Positions 34,474 to 44,531 of a DNA stretch of 64,000 bases are shown one piece after another. A program made the position numbers and the translations under genes. Below the pieces are notes generated by a model that saw only the letters and a list, made by a program, of their open reading frames with translations, did no database searches and had not been told where the DNA came from. The stretch is taken from the NCBI GenBank assembly GCA_963921935.1, contig OY998181.1, positions 138,717,423-138,781,422 on the forward strand, written 5' to 3'. Source of the DNA: Galeruca laticollis (taxonomy: Eukaryota > Arthropoda > Insecta > Coleoptera > Chrysomelidae). Numbering within the stretch: position 1 is the first letter of the stretch; each line of letters opens with the position of its first letter.

Positions 34474-35284
34474 TATTCTAATTTAACCCTTTTTTTTGTC
34501 GGGCTAATTAGAGGGAGTGTAGTTTCGTTGTTCTTTTCCGATGCATTCGAAGGACCATTTGGATGTTGTGAACTTTGGGGATGATGTATTTGATGTAATG
34601 AAACACTTATATCACGATATGATTTATATTATCACGAGGTTATAACTTATTTGTTTTGCGTCGACAATTAAGACTTCACTTATTTTCGCGATAACTGAAA
34701 GTATTGTGCACCTACTATGTTGGTTTATGAAAATAATTAATGATTACAGACACATGGTGGTTCCCGGGATTTTAATACGCCGGTGCTCTTCTAAACTGAG
34801 TACCTTTTCGTACCACGTTAAATGATGAAAGAGAGCGAATGTAGGGTCTATGGAGTATTTATATGTTTGATGACGTAGGATCGAAGAATGAGGGAGCTAT
34901 TAGAAACTAGCCAATGGGATACAAGTATTTGAAAATGTAACGTTCAAACACAACTGAATTTTGCAGATATGGAGATGTTTTTTTTTGGGGTTTTCAACGG
35001 TTTCGTAGTAACAGATAACAGGGTTTGGACCAGCGTTTTTATGAAGAGATAAGGTGTCGGGAGCTTTGGTGTTGTTAGTGGAATTTCAGAAGACGATTAT
35101 TTCTGTTTTTCTTAGGTGTTAGTAAATTTAAATGACTTTTTGTAGTTATATAAAGAAATATTAAAGGTTGAAATTAAGGATATTTTTAGGTATATGTTTT
35201 GAACATAATATTCGAAATATAGTATACAGGGGAAATTGAAATAAAGTCACGGGAGAATTTGGTAATTAAAACCAAATTCGAACA
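34474..35284 (-). repeat. BEL/Pao 3' LTR (811 bp)
   Basis: In element orientation the LTR starts TGTTCGAATTTGG and ends TTAGAATA, so the usual final CA is TA here. It is the same length as the 5' LTR, and every stretch I compared (for instance around the AACAGGGTTTGGACCAGC and CACGGGAGAATTTGG strings) is identical. Confidence 0.95.
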
Positions 35285-35470
35285 TATTGGGGGCGGGGGA
35301 AGAATGGAAGAAAGGTGAGAGATGGCTGTTCTCAGACATCGAATGCTGATGTTAGTGACAGGGTTAGATAGCGTGAGAGTGTATAGGGCTCTGATGCAGG
35401 ATTGTGAATGAAAGTGAATAATTGTAAATGTAATTATATAAATAAATGTATAGGGGTTGTAAAAGTAACC

Positions 35471-35875
35471 TAATGTGTGTCAGAGTGTTGTAAAGACTCT
35501 GACGTCATGAGTGTAAAGGAATGGTTAGGGTTGATGTTAGAGTTGTAAGGAATCTAACGTCATTGTTTAACGAATGAACAAGGGTTGATGTTAGAGTGTT
35601 GTAAGGACTCTAACGTCATGAATGTGACGAATGAATAAGATTTGAGGTTAGAGTGTTGTAAGGACTCTAACGTCATGTATGTAACGAATGAATAAGATTT
35701 GAGGTTAGAGTTTTGTAAGGACTCTAACGTCATGTATGTAACGAATGAATAAGATTTGAGGTTAGAGTTTTGTAAGGACTCTAACGTCATGTATGTAACG
35801 AATGAGTAAGACTTGAGGTTAGAGTGTTGTAAGGACTCTAACGTCATGTATGTAACGAATGAATGAACAAGAGGC
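35471..35875. repeat. Minisatellite, 57-bp unit, about 6-7 copies
   Basis: Units contain TTAGAGT(G/T)TTGTAAGGACTCTAACGTCATG then TATGTAACGAATGAATAAGA-TTGAGG. Within each, TTAGAGT and ACTCTAA form a 7-8-bp stem. Because 57 is a multiple of three, a minus-strand frame repeats a 19-residue peptide, but there is no reason to think it is made. It lies in the 3' untranslated part of the BEL element. Confidence 0.9.
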
Positions 35876-35910
35876 CTAGATGCATGCTAGTTCTTGTTTT
35901 GTAAGGGCAC

Positions 35911-36112
35911 GAATGTAAGCAATATACTCTAGAAATGGACTAGAGTTGTAAACGATAAGAGTGTAAGCAATATACTCTAGAAATGGACTAGAGTTGTAAA
36001 CGATAAGAAGTAAGTAATGTACTCTAGAAATGGACTAGAGTTGTAAACGATAAGAAGGTAAGCAATATACTCTAGAAATGGACTAGAGTTGTAAACGATA
36101 AGAAGTAAGTAA
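35911..36112. repeat. Minisatellite, ~48-bp unit, 4 copies
   Basis: Units read GTAA(G/T)(C/T)AAT(A/G)TACTCTAGAAAT then GGACTAGAGTTGTAAACGATAAGA. ACTCTAG and CTAGAGT form a 7-bp stem around AAATGGA. It follows the 57-bp array directly, and shares the AGAGT/ACTCT stem theme. Confidence 0.9.
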
Positions 36113-36824
36113 TATAATAGGAAAGAGAGAGTGTAAGTGATTGAGTACATGATTATGTTGTAGAAGAGTAAGGTGTGGGTTAAGTTTCATGAGAAAGAAA
36201 GATGAAGGAATGAGAGAGATAGGAAAGGGCCAAGCGGCAGTTTTTTCGGGCCTACTGGATCTATGTACCAGCGCAATTCGCCACCGGCAGAGGCTTACCC
36301 GGTCCGATTGGGGCCTAGCGACTTACGTCACGCCAAGCGTCGACTCTAGGTTAAAGCAATTGTGGTACCAGTTTGTTTAAGGAGTAACGGTCCAGGAACC
36401 TCGGGCATATGTAAACAAAAAGGGGGACCAAGTTGTGAAGGGGTGTGAAATTCCATGAGAGAGCATGGAAAGCTCATGTGGGTGTTTTTTCCGGGTTTTT
36501 ATTGTATCAGAATGAATGGTGCTGGGTAAGAAAGGGAACGTTTTTCTTCGGAGAACGTGAAAACTCCAATGTAGCTTGCGCTACTCCCTTTCTACGCGGA
36601 GGGATGAAGTGTATAGTGAGGGTGAGTGTAATAGAGTAATGTTTTAATGTTTGAAAGGTTAATGTGTGATTGATTAATGATGTGACATGATCGTATAAGT
36701 ACAAGTAATGTGACCACCAATATAAGAGTAATTGTGAGAGAGATCCTCTTTACGTATAAGGTTGTGTATTTGTGCAGCGAGAGAACGCTTCGACACGTCA
36801 ACAAGGTATAATGACATTTCTTAT

Positions 36825-39800
36825 TTATGATTCTGAGGAATCAGGCATGGGTAACGGGATGATCTTTACAATAGGTCGAGTGTAAATTCCTGAAGCGGTT
36901 TTAACTTGGACCGAACGGATTTTACCGTCTTTGCCAACTGTGACATCTGTTATGCGTGCTAAAGGCCATCGTAAGGGAGGGGAGTCATCGTCCTTGATTA
37001 AGACCATGGTCCCTATAGTGAGATCTTTAGATGGGGTAGTCCATTTGGGACGATTTTGCAATTGATTGAGGTAGTCGACAGACCACCGTTTCCAAAAGTT
37101 TTGTTGAGCATGAGTGCATTGTTGCCAGAATTTTAATCGGTTCGTAGGGAGAGAGGATAAATCTTTGTCTGGAAGTGCCATTAGAGGTGCTCCTATGAGA
37201 AAATGGCCTGGAGTTAATGGCAGTAGGTCAGTAGGGTCAGTTGAAAGGGGGTGTAAGGGTCGTGAGTTGAGTATGGCTTCTATCTGAGTCAGTATGGTAC
37301 TGAATTGTTCGAAAGTAAAAGTGGAGGTAGCAAGCAATTTTATTAGATGAGTTTTAACGCTTTTGACTCCGGCTTCCCAGAGACCACCCCAATGTGGGGA
37401 TCTGGGGGGAATGAATTTCCAGTCTATTGATGATGTGAGTAGGTGATCATGTATGGGAGAAAAATTTTTAGTCAGGAAGTGAGATACGTCAGTAAGATAA
37501 TGATTAGCACCAACAAAATTCGTGCCATTGTCACTGTAAATCACAGATGGAAGTCCTCGTCTAGAAGTGAAACGTTTCAATGAAGCGATAAAGGAATCTG
37601 TGGACAGATCAGAGACTAACTCAAGATGAATTGCCTTTGTCGAGAAGCATATGAATAAGGCAATGTAGGATTTGAATACCGGGGCTCGCTTCAAATGAGA
37701 TGATTTTATTGAGAATGGTCCCGCAAAGTCGACTCCAGTCGTCTGGAAGGGACGGGAAGGTGTTACACGACGTGCAGGTAGATCAGACATGATTTGCTGT
37801 GCCGTTATGGCCTTGAACCTATGGCACATTAGACATTTGTTTATGATGCGCTTGATCTCACGCAGGCCATCGATGGGCCAGAATTTTAGACGGATATTGG
37901 CGAGAACATTTTGAGGACCACTGTGTCCTAAACGTATGTGTTCTTGTTGTAAGACCAGGGTCGTGAAATGACAATGAGCAGGCAGTAGAATTGGGTGTTT
38001 TTGTTCATAGGAAACGGGGGCATGGGAGAGTCTCCCGACTCTAATAAGATTGTCGTTGTCTACAAACAGGTTTAATGATAGAAGACGTTTATCTGAGGGT
38101 AGTTGATTCTTTTGTAGTGCGCGATAAAGGTTTGGGAAGCTATATGTTTGCACCTGGCGTACAAGAAAAAGTAAGGCAGTGTCTAGATTGTGTCTAGATA
38201 AGGTTCTTTGTGTAGTATCTGGATGACGGACGATATTTACAAATTTGTATGTGTATGCCATTGCTCTGACTAGCTTGGTTAGAGATGATGAACGAGTTAT
38301 TAGGACTATGAAGGGGTTTGCTGGTTTCGCTGTCGTGACGAGTGACTTTTTATTTGCTTCAGGGGGGTCCGGTAGACAGGAAAAGGTATCGTGACAAGAC
38401 GTGTCGTCGGAGGATTCCCATAGAAAAGGAGGTCCACAGAACCACTTGGTACTGGGAAATTCTAAGGGCTTGCCCCTTGATAGGATGTCCGCAGGGTTGA
38501 GGTGAGATCGAATATGTCTCCACGTGGCTGAATGGGTTTCTTGTTGAATTTGAGTGACTCTGTTGCAGACAAAAACTGTCCATCTAGTGGGTATGCTTTT
38601 TATCCAGGACAGAGCTATTTGAGAGTCTGACCATAAAATGAACGATGAGATTTTTAATTGTTGATCAAGGATGTTGCGGAGTCGTGTGTAAAGTTTTGAT
38701 ACAAGGGCCATGGCACATAATTCTAATTTGGGAACTGTAATTGGTTTGTTGAGAGGGGCGACACGGGATTTGGAAAGGATAAGTTGTGAGGAAGCGGAAG
38801 AATCCGTGTAAATTGTTCTCAGATAGAAACAGCCTCCATAAGCCAATGAACTGGCATCACAGAAACCGTGGAGTTCGATGTGCGATATTTGTTTGTGTTC
38901 AAATATGTACCTAGGGATATGTAATGATGATAACTGGGTCACGCTTTCTACAAATTCATGCCATTTCTCTATGAGTGTCAAGTCGTTGATGGGATCGTCC
39001 CATGCTATTTTGAGTAGCCAAAGATGTTGCATGATTAATTTTCCTTGAACGATCACAGGGTTGACCAGGCCTAAAGGGTCGAAACATTGGGATATAATGG
39101 ATAACATCAGTCTTTTAGTTAGTTTTCGATCGAAAGTGGCAGGGGATGATATCTGTAAGACGTCAGTTTTTGGGTTCCAGGTGATGCCTAAGACCTTACT
39201 AGGGTTTTCGTCTAAATTGAGATTCTTTTCATAAGGAATGTCTATTAAGTGTTCGGTAGTGAATTTAGAGGAGTTGGAACATACTTTATGAATTTCGAAA
39301 CCTGATTGGGATAGAGTGCTTTTGAGATTGTGATGAAGTTGAATGAGGTCATCGACAGAATTTGCTCCTGTCAGTATGTCATCTACATATGTTTGTGACA
39401 ATAGTGCCAATTGTACTTCAGGATGTTGTGGAGTTCGTAGAGCTATTTCTTTCAATGCCCGACATGCTAGAAAGGGTGCACTGGTTTGTCCGAATGACAC
39501 TGTGTTGAGTTGGATACAAATGAAAGGGTCCGATGGAGAGTCTCTCCATAACGCATTTTGTAAGAATCGGAAGCGGTCATTCAACTCTATTTGACGATAC
39601 ATTTTAGAAATATCAGCCGTAAGGGCATATTTAAAATTTCTGAATCTTATTAGGATGTCGAGTAGTTCTGGTTGGACTCTGGGCCCTTTGAGTGAGATGT
39701 CATTGAGTGATATCTGGGAGGATGTTTTGGCTGAATAATCAAAAACTATCCTGACTTTGGTTGTTGTACTGTTTTCTTTAAAAACACAAAGATGGGGAAC

Positions 39801-42218
39801 AAAGTATTTGTGATCTAATAGCGGTGTTTGCAACGTAAGAGGGACAACTTCTCCGTGTTGTAATTGGATGTATTCAAACAAAAGATTTTTATATTGCTCT
39901 TTAAGTTGGGGTTTTTTAGAAAGTCGAGTTTCTAGTGACAGAAATCTGCGTTTGGCTACAAGAAAGGAGTCTCCCAAATTTTTGTGGGCCGACTCATGTA
40001 TAAGGGGCAAGTCTACTTTAAATCGTCCGTTGGGAAGGGTCTGCAAAGATGAGGTGAATATGGTCTCGGCTTTCATGTCTTCCTCAGATAATTGGTCGGG
40101 TATAGTAATCTCCTCTTGGTTCCAGAATTTTTCTAACAAAGTGTCGACAGTGGGTAGTGGTTCATTTACTATGGAATGAAAAGAATGGGTCATGGCGACT
40201 ATGGGGATATCGTGCTTTATACAAGCTGAGGGGACCGTACCTGATATTACCCACCCAAGATAGGTAGATATAAGGGTAGGTAGGTTTTTGCCTAATTTGT
40301 GAATGCCTGGTTTTAGCAATGTGTAATAAATGTCAGCTCCCAATAGAACGTCTATTTGAGAAGGGGTACCAAAAGAATGGTCTGCTAATGAAGATAAGAG
40401 ATGAGTTGGTATTGCTAAGGACTGTATATCGATCATGACTTGAGGAAGGGACCGTGTTATTTGCTTAACAACAGCACACGTGGTTTCAAATGAGTATGAT
40501 TCATTGGTGGTCGGGTAAAATGTTAGGTTAAACATTGAGTCAATATTTTGGTTATTATTACAGATACCAGATACACAGAGAGGTTGTTTAAATGTTTTTC
40601 CATTCAGCTGAGTAACTAAATGGGAGCATATGAACGAATTTTGACTTCCAGGGTCAAGGAGGGCCCTGGCTGTAATTGCAGGGCCTGATTGAGGGTAAAT
40701 AAGAATGTTAGCTGTGGCGAGAAGCACATGGCTTCCATTTAAGTTGAGCATTGTCAAATTAGGGAAGGGTTGAGTGTTATTCTCTTCTGATGGAACATCA
40801 CGACTATTCCTGGAGGTTGAAGGACCGTCATTGATTATTTCATTTGAATTTGCTGGATGAGAGTGAGAATAAATGCGGTGTCCTGAAGATGCAGGAGGTG
40901 AATGGTTATTATTTCTGTTAAAAGATCTTGTATCCGAGGTTTGTATGGATGGGTTGTCTGAATGAAGCAGGGTATGATGTCGTTTTTGACAGATTGAACA
41001 GGTTTTTACCGAGATGCAATTGGATATTGAGTGTTTATAACCTAGACACCTAAAGCACATTTTATTGTCTGTAATGTATTTACTTCGATCAGGAATAGAA
41101 AGCCGTCCGAATTGGGAACATCCATAAATTTTATGGCCTGTTTCCTTGCAAAATGAGCATGTTGAAGATGGATAATTGGAAGTAGGGTATACGCTAGACG
41201 AAGGTTGGTTGCGCTGCCTATTGTTATGATGTGGGTTTTGTTCGGGATACGAATGTTGGTTTGCAATTAATGCTACTCTGTTGGTTGGTGTGGTCACATT
41301 AGAAGACTGGTTACGATGATGGGATGTATCGGGTTTGGGATCTTGGGTTAACAAGTTTTCCAAGACCGTACATTTTTTTTCCAAGAAATCAAAAAAAGTA
41401 TCACTAGCAATTAAATTCTGATCAGTCTCTTTTTCTTCAAGAGATCTTTTTGTATTATAATCTAGTTTTGTTTTTAATATGTGAACGATTAGTGCATCAA
41501 ATAACTCTTCCTTATTGATATTTAGATTTAATAATGACTTTACTATAGAACTAGCTTCGGACGTGAATGTTCTTAATTGTTGGGCAGTACATTTTGAAAT
41601 GTTATTACAGGCTGTCAAACGGTTAAAATGGGCAGTAACAATCTGCCGTGTATTATTATATTTAGAATTCAGTAACTCCAATGCTACATCAAAATTGGTT
41701 TCATTTACCGGTAATTGAGAAATTAAATTGAGCGGGTCACCTTTCAAGTATGATTTCAAATAGTAGAATTTTTCAGTCTTGGATGTAAGCCGGGTATTAT
41801 TCACTATAAGTGCGTTAAAAAGGTCTATAAAGGCAGTGTATTTAGTGCTATCTCCTGAGAAAATCGGTATTTCTATGGAAGGTAATCTAATATGAGTTTC
41901 ACTCTGAGACTGTACAGGTAATTGGTTAGGTTGATTGAATGTAGGGTTTAATTTTTCGAAAGCATTTTGTAGCTTGCAGTGTAATGAGTAATATTTTTCA
42001 TCAATCTGACTTCTATCATCGAATTCTACTTCAGTATCTACGGCTATGGTTTCAATTTGGTCTTGAATCTCAGAGTATTTACAGTAATATTTTTCTAAGT
42101 TGACTATTCGGGATTTGAAAGCATACTTGTCTGACTCGTCCATATTGTTATGGAACCAGTTGTAAATGCGAGTAATTGCTGCTTTGCAACTAGCTCGTTG
42201 CGTCTTTAATGAATCCAT
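36825..42218 (-). CDS. BEL/Pao Gag-Pol polyprotein, 1797 aa, uninterrupted
   Basis: Domains in order by approximate residue: DUF1759-type Gag with IPIFSGDSTKYTAFIDLF (110-130); zinc knuckle-like CSFCKETGHKIYGC and CFRCLGYKHSISNC (350-400); protease with ARALLDPGSQNSFI (about 520); RT with LTADISKMYRQIEL and catalytic YVDD (about 946); RNase H with FCDASS (about 1120) and LWSDSQIALSW (about 1200); integrase HHCC zinc site HIRLGHSG...CLMCH (1425-1465) and core DFAGPF, YSDNGTNF, WEAGVK (1496, 1558, 1612); a DUF5641-type C-terminus. The start ATG follows a 1-kb leader. All proteins come from one frame, as is usual for this superfamily. RT and integrase residues look intact; the protease reads DPG where DSG/DTG is more common. 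Confidence 0.95.
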   Translation of the reverse strand: MDSLKTQRASCKAAITRIYNWFHNNMDESDKYAFKSRIVNLEKYYCKYSEIQDQIETIAVDTEVEFDDRSQIDEKYYSLHCKLQNAFEKLNPTFNQPNQLPVQSQSETHIRLPSIEIPIFSGDSTKYTAFIDLFNALIVNNTRLTSKTEKFYYLKSYLKGDPLNLISQLPVNETNFDVALELLNSKYNNTRQIVTAHFNRLTACNNISKCTAQQLRTFTSEASSIVKSLLNLNINKEELFDALIVHILKTKLDYNTKRSLEEKETDQNLIASDTFFDFLEKKCTVLENLLTQDPKPDTSHHRNQSSNVTTPTNRVALIANQHSYPEQNPHHNNRQRNQPSSSVYPTSNYPSSTCSFCKETGHKIYGCSQFGRLSIPDRSKYITDNKMCFRCLGYKHSISNCISVKTCSICQKRHHTLLHSDNPSIQTSDTRSFNRNNNHSPPASSGHRIYSHSHPANSNEIINDGPSTSRNSRDVPSEENNTQPFPNLTMLNLNGSHVLLATANILIYPQSGPAITARALLDPGSQNSFICSHLVTQLNGKTFKQPLCVSGICNNNQNIDSMFNLTFYPTTNESYSFETTCAVVKQITRSLPQVMIDIQSLAIPTHLLSSLADHSFGTPSQIDVLLGADIYYTLLKPGIHKLGKNLPTLISTYLGWVISGTVPSACIKHDIPIVAMTHSFHSIVNEPLPTVDTLLEKFWNQEEITIPDQLSEEDMKAETIFTSSLQTLPNGRFKVDLPLIHESAHKNLGDSFLVAKRRFLSLETRLSKKPQLKEQYKNLLFEYIQLQHGEVVPLTLQTPLLDHKYFVPHLCVFKENSTTTKVRIVFDYSAKTSSQISLNDISLKGPRVQPELLDILIRFRNFKYALTADISKMYRQIELNDRFRFLQNALWRDSPSDPFICIQLNTVSFGQTSAPFLACRALKEIALRTPQHPEVQLALLSQTYVDDILTGANSVDDLIQLHHNLKSTLSQSGFEIHKVCSNSSKFTTEHLIDIPYEKNLNLDENPSKVLGITWNPKTDVLQISSPATFDRKLTKRLMLSIISQCFDPLGLVNPVIVQGKLIMQHLWLLKIAWDDPINDLTLIEKWHEFVESVTQLSSLHIPRYIFEHKQISHIELHGFCDASSLAYGGCFYLRTIYTDSSASSQLILSKSRVAPLNKPITVPKLELCAMALVSKLYTRLRNILDQQLKISSFILWSDSQIALSWIKSIPTRWTVFVCNRVTQIQQETHSATWRHIRSHLNPADILSRGKPLEFPSTKWFCGPPFLWESSDDTSCHDTFSCLPDPPEANKKSLVTTAKPANPFIVLITRSSSLTKLVRAMAYTYKFVNIVRHPDTTQRTLSRHNLDTALLFLVRQVQTYSFPNLYRALQKNQLPSDKRLLSLNLFVDNDNLIRVGRLSHAPVSYEQKHPILLPAHCHFTTLVLQQEHIRLGHSGPQNVLANIRLKFWPIDGLREIKRIINKCLMCHRFKAITAQQIMSDLPARRVTPSRPFQTTGVDFAGPFSIKSSHLKRAPVFKSYIALFICFSTKAIHLELVSDLSTDSFIASLKRFTSRRGLPSVIYSDNGTNFVGANHYLTDVSHFLTKNFSPIHDHLLTSSIDWKFIPPRSPHWGGLWEAGVKSVKTHLIKLLATSTFTFEQFSTILTQIEAILNSRPLHPLSTDPTDLLPLTPGHFLIGAPLMALPDKDLSSLPTNRLKFWQQCTHAQQNFWKRWSVDYLNQLQNRPKWTTPSKDLTIGTMVLIKDDDSPPLRWPLARITDVTVGKDGKIRSVQVKTASGIYTRPIVKIIPLPMPDSSES

Positions 42219-43198
42219 TTTGTAAATGATGTATTAATTATATAGTTAACATTAAATATGAATCAATGGCTATGTTTGAACAATGCTTATTTTGTATCAG
42301 CGTAATATATTTGTTTTATATTTTTGCTACCAGCCGTGCCTTTTCAGTTTTCTACGGCTTGTTGCAAGTTAAATGACACTGTAATTGTACCTGGTTTTCT
42401 CACACAACAATACCGACTAGTGTTATTATGGTTCCATAACAATCTTAAAATGTAATTATTTGAGACACACTGTACAATGAATGTATGTTATATACAAATA
42501 TCAATCACTTTGTCAATTAGCGTTATTATAATCAAACACATCCAGGTGTAATTATTTAAATCCCAATGTATAATATAAATATCAAAAGTTCAATAAGCAA
42601 ATACAGAGTATGAATGTATGTTTTATAAGAAATATCAACGATGTTATTGTACTTAATCAATATTCAGGTGTATAATATAAATATAAATGTTTATGTTGCA
42701 TGAAAAATATATCGAAAACTTTTATTATGAATCCAGAACGATGTTAGTTATTTTGAAAATATTTGGGTGCAGACTTTCGTCTCCCACTGTATGTTAAATT
42801 TATGAGATTTTTACAGTTTGGTACGCAAATATATGAAAATATTTATCAGTTTTAATCAACTATCTTATCTTATAATATTAATATACATGACTGTTTCACA
42901 TAAATGGTATTATAATGTTATTGGAAATCCAAGATAAATATTAAATTGTAAAATATGATTAAATGTTTTTGCCTTGTTAGATTACTAAATTTCGTATCAC
43001 TATACAAAATTTTACGTTGGTTGATAAGCAAATATACAAATCGTTTATTATTGATAAATACCTTATCTAATGTTCTGTTTTCTGTTGACTGAATTTCTCG
43101 AAGAGTTCTCGGGAACGTTGAGGGTCTATATTCTGTGGATTCCAAGGGCTGTTTCACTCTTCTGTTCGCTAGGACTGCTTCACTTTTTTCTGATTCTA
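42219..43198 (-). other. BEL/Pao 5' leader
   Basis: This is the untranslated region between the primer site and the polyprotein ATG. It is AT-rich with no strong coding signal; one 79-codon frame (43157-42918) on the sense strand follows the primer site, but nothing supports its use. Confidence 0.6.
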
Positions 43199-43215
43199 TC
43201 CGGCTCGAAGGACCA
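43199..43215 (-). promoter_or_regulatory. BEL/Pao primer binding site, tRNA-Tyr
   Basis: On the element strand TGGTCCTTCGAGCCGGA follows the 5' LTR without a gap. Its complement, TCCGGCTCGAAGGACCA, is what I recall as the 3' end of eukaryotic tRNA-Tyr including CCA. Reverse transcription would start here. The identification of the tRNA is from memory. Confidence 0.8.
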
Positions 43216-44026
43216 TATTCTAATTTAACCCTTTTTTTTGTCGGGCTAATTAGAGGGAGTGTAGTTTCGTTGTTCTTTTCCGATGCATTCGAAGGACCAT
43301 TTGGATGTTGTGAACTTTGGGGATGATGTATTTGATGTAATGAAACACTTATATCACGATATGATTTATATTATCACGAGGTTATAACTTATTTGTTTTG
43401 CGTCGACAATTAAGACTTCACTTATTTTCGCGATAACTGAAAGTATTGTGCACCTACTATGTTGGTTTATGAAAATAATTAATGATTACAGACACATGGT
43501 GGTTCCCGGGATTTTAATACGCCGGTGCTCTTCTAAACTGAGTACCTTTTCGTACCACGTTAAATGATGAAAGAGAGCGAATGTAGGGTCTATGGAGTAT
43601 TTATATGTTTGATGACGTAGGATCGAAGAATGAGGGAGCTATTAGAAACTAGCCAATGGGATACAAGTATTTGAAAATGTAACGTTCAAACACAACTGAA
43701 TTTTGCAGATATGGAGATGTTTTTTTTTGGGGTTTTCAACGGTTTCGTAGTAACAGATAACAGGGTTTGGACCAGCGTTTTTATGAAGAGATAAGGTGTC
43801 GGGAGCTTTGGTGTTGTTAGTGGAATTTCAGAAGACGATTATTTCTGTTTTTCTTAGGTGTTAGTAAATTTAAATGACTTTTTGTAGTTATATAAAGAAA
43901 TATTAAAGGTTGAAATTAAGGATATTTTTAGGTATATGTTTTGAACATAATATTCGAAATATAGTATACAGGGGAAATTGAAATAAAGTCACGGGAGAAT
44001 TTGGTAATTAAAACCAAATTCGAACA
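43216..44026 (-). repeat. BEL/Pao 5' LTR (811 bp)
   Basis: It is the direct repeat of 34474-35284. The element promoter should be in this copy. It is followed on the plus strand by the CTATG duplication at 44027-44031. Confidence 0.95.
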
Positions 44027-44031
44027 CTATG

Positions 44032-44270
44032 ACTGTTCGAGAAAAACTGGTGTTATTCTGTAGTAAGGGATGTACTTTTCTTAAAAGATCTTCAAATGTT
44101 GTGGGTAGTAGGCGAAAATTTTGTTTAAATTGCCTGTCACTGAAATTGGGTACAGTGGATTCTGCATAATTATCAATTTTTTCTAAAATAACTTATTCAT
44201 CGGAAGAGTCGTCCAAAAAGTAGTTTTTTGCAGCTTCAATTATAATGAAGTGACGATCTATTTAACTATT
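44032..44270 (-). pseudogene. Harbinger copy 2: transposase N-terminal exon, displaced
   Basis: The minus strand reads IEAAKNYFLDDSSDE, a TAA, then VILEKIDNYAEST, FSDRQFKQNFRLLPTTFEDL and HPLLQNNTSFSRT. Across the BEL insertion, with one CTATG kept, the frame continues without shift into VIEKEIMITIWYLG at 34473. No ATG is found in this block, so the true start may be in a further exon or lost. Confidence 0.75.
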
Positions 44271-44531
44271 CAATTCGAAGATCACTGAAGCAAACACTTT
44301 AACCAGTTGTTATAAGCGTTTTAAAATAATTTTCGTATTCGTATTTTAAACTTCAGTTATAAACGATAAACAAAATACTTGACAACACCTGTTTGACATT
44401 GACATTTCAATACACAGAAATGTTCGGTTTTGTTCAAGCTCTCTTTACTCCTCAATGACGCCACAGATTCTATACTCTACTCCTGCACCACTCCTCCGCA
44501 ACTCGGATCATGCAAGCCGAGTGCACCTAAT

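Larger units (their letters stand above)
34474..44026 (-). mobile_element. Full-length BEL/Pao retrotransposon, 9,553 bp
   Basis: It has two 811-bp LTRs, a CTATG duplication on each side (34469-34473 and 44027-44031), a tRNA-Tyr primer site next to the 5' LTR, and one uninterrupted polyprotein frame. The 3' region between stop codon and 3' LTR is about 1.5 kb and contains two minisatellites. No envelope-like gene is present. The LTRs look identical wherever compared, so insertion was recent. It sits in a Harbinger transposase exon. Confidence 0.95.
31882..44528. mobile_element. Harbinger copy 2 (3.1 kb) carrying a BEL element
   Basis: The ends are inverted: AGGTGCATTCGGCTTG at 31882 and the complement of AGGTGCACTCGGCTTG ending at 44528. 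They are flanked by AAT at 31879-31881 and 44529-44531, the 3-bp duplication expected for PIF/Harbinger. Without the 9.56-kb BEL insertion the element is about 3,090 bp, with a Myb-like gene (plus strand) and transposase (minus strand) converging. Confidence 0.85.

Noticed and set aside
35560..35847. Repeated 19-residue peptide frame
   Set aside because: Product of a 57-bp non-coding minisatellite; in the 3' UTR of a retrotransposon.
35560..36112. CRISPR-like spaced repeats
   Set aside because: Units are contiguous with no unique spacers; eukaryotic minisatellites.
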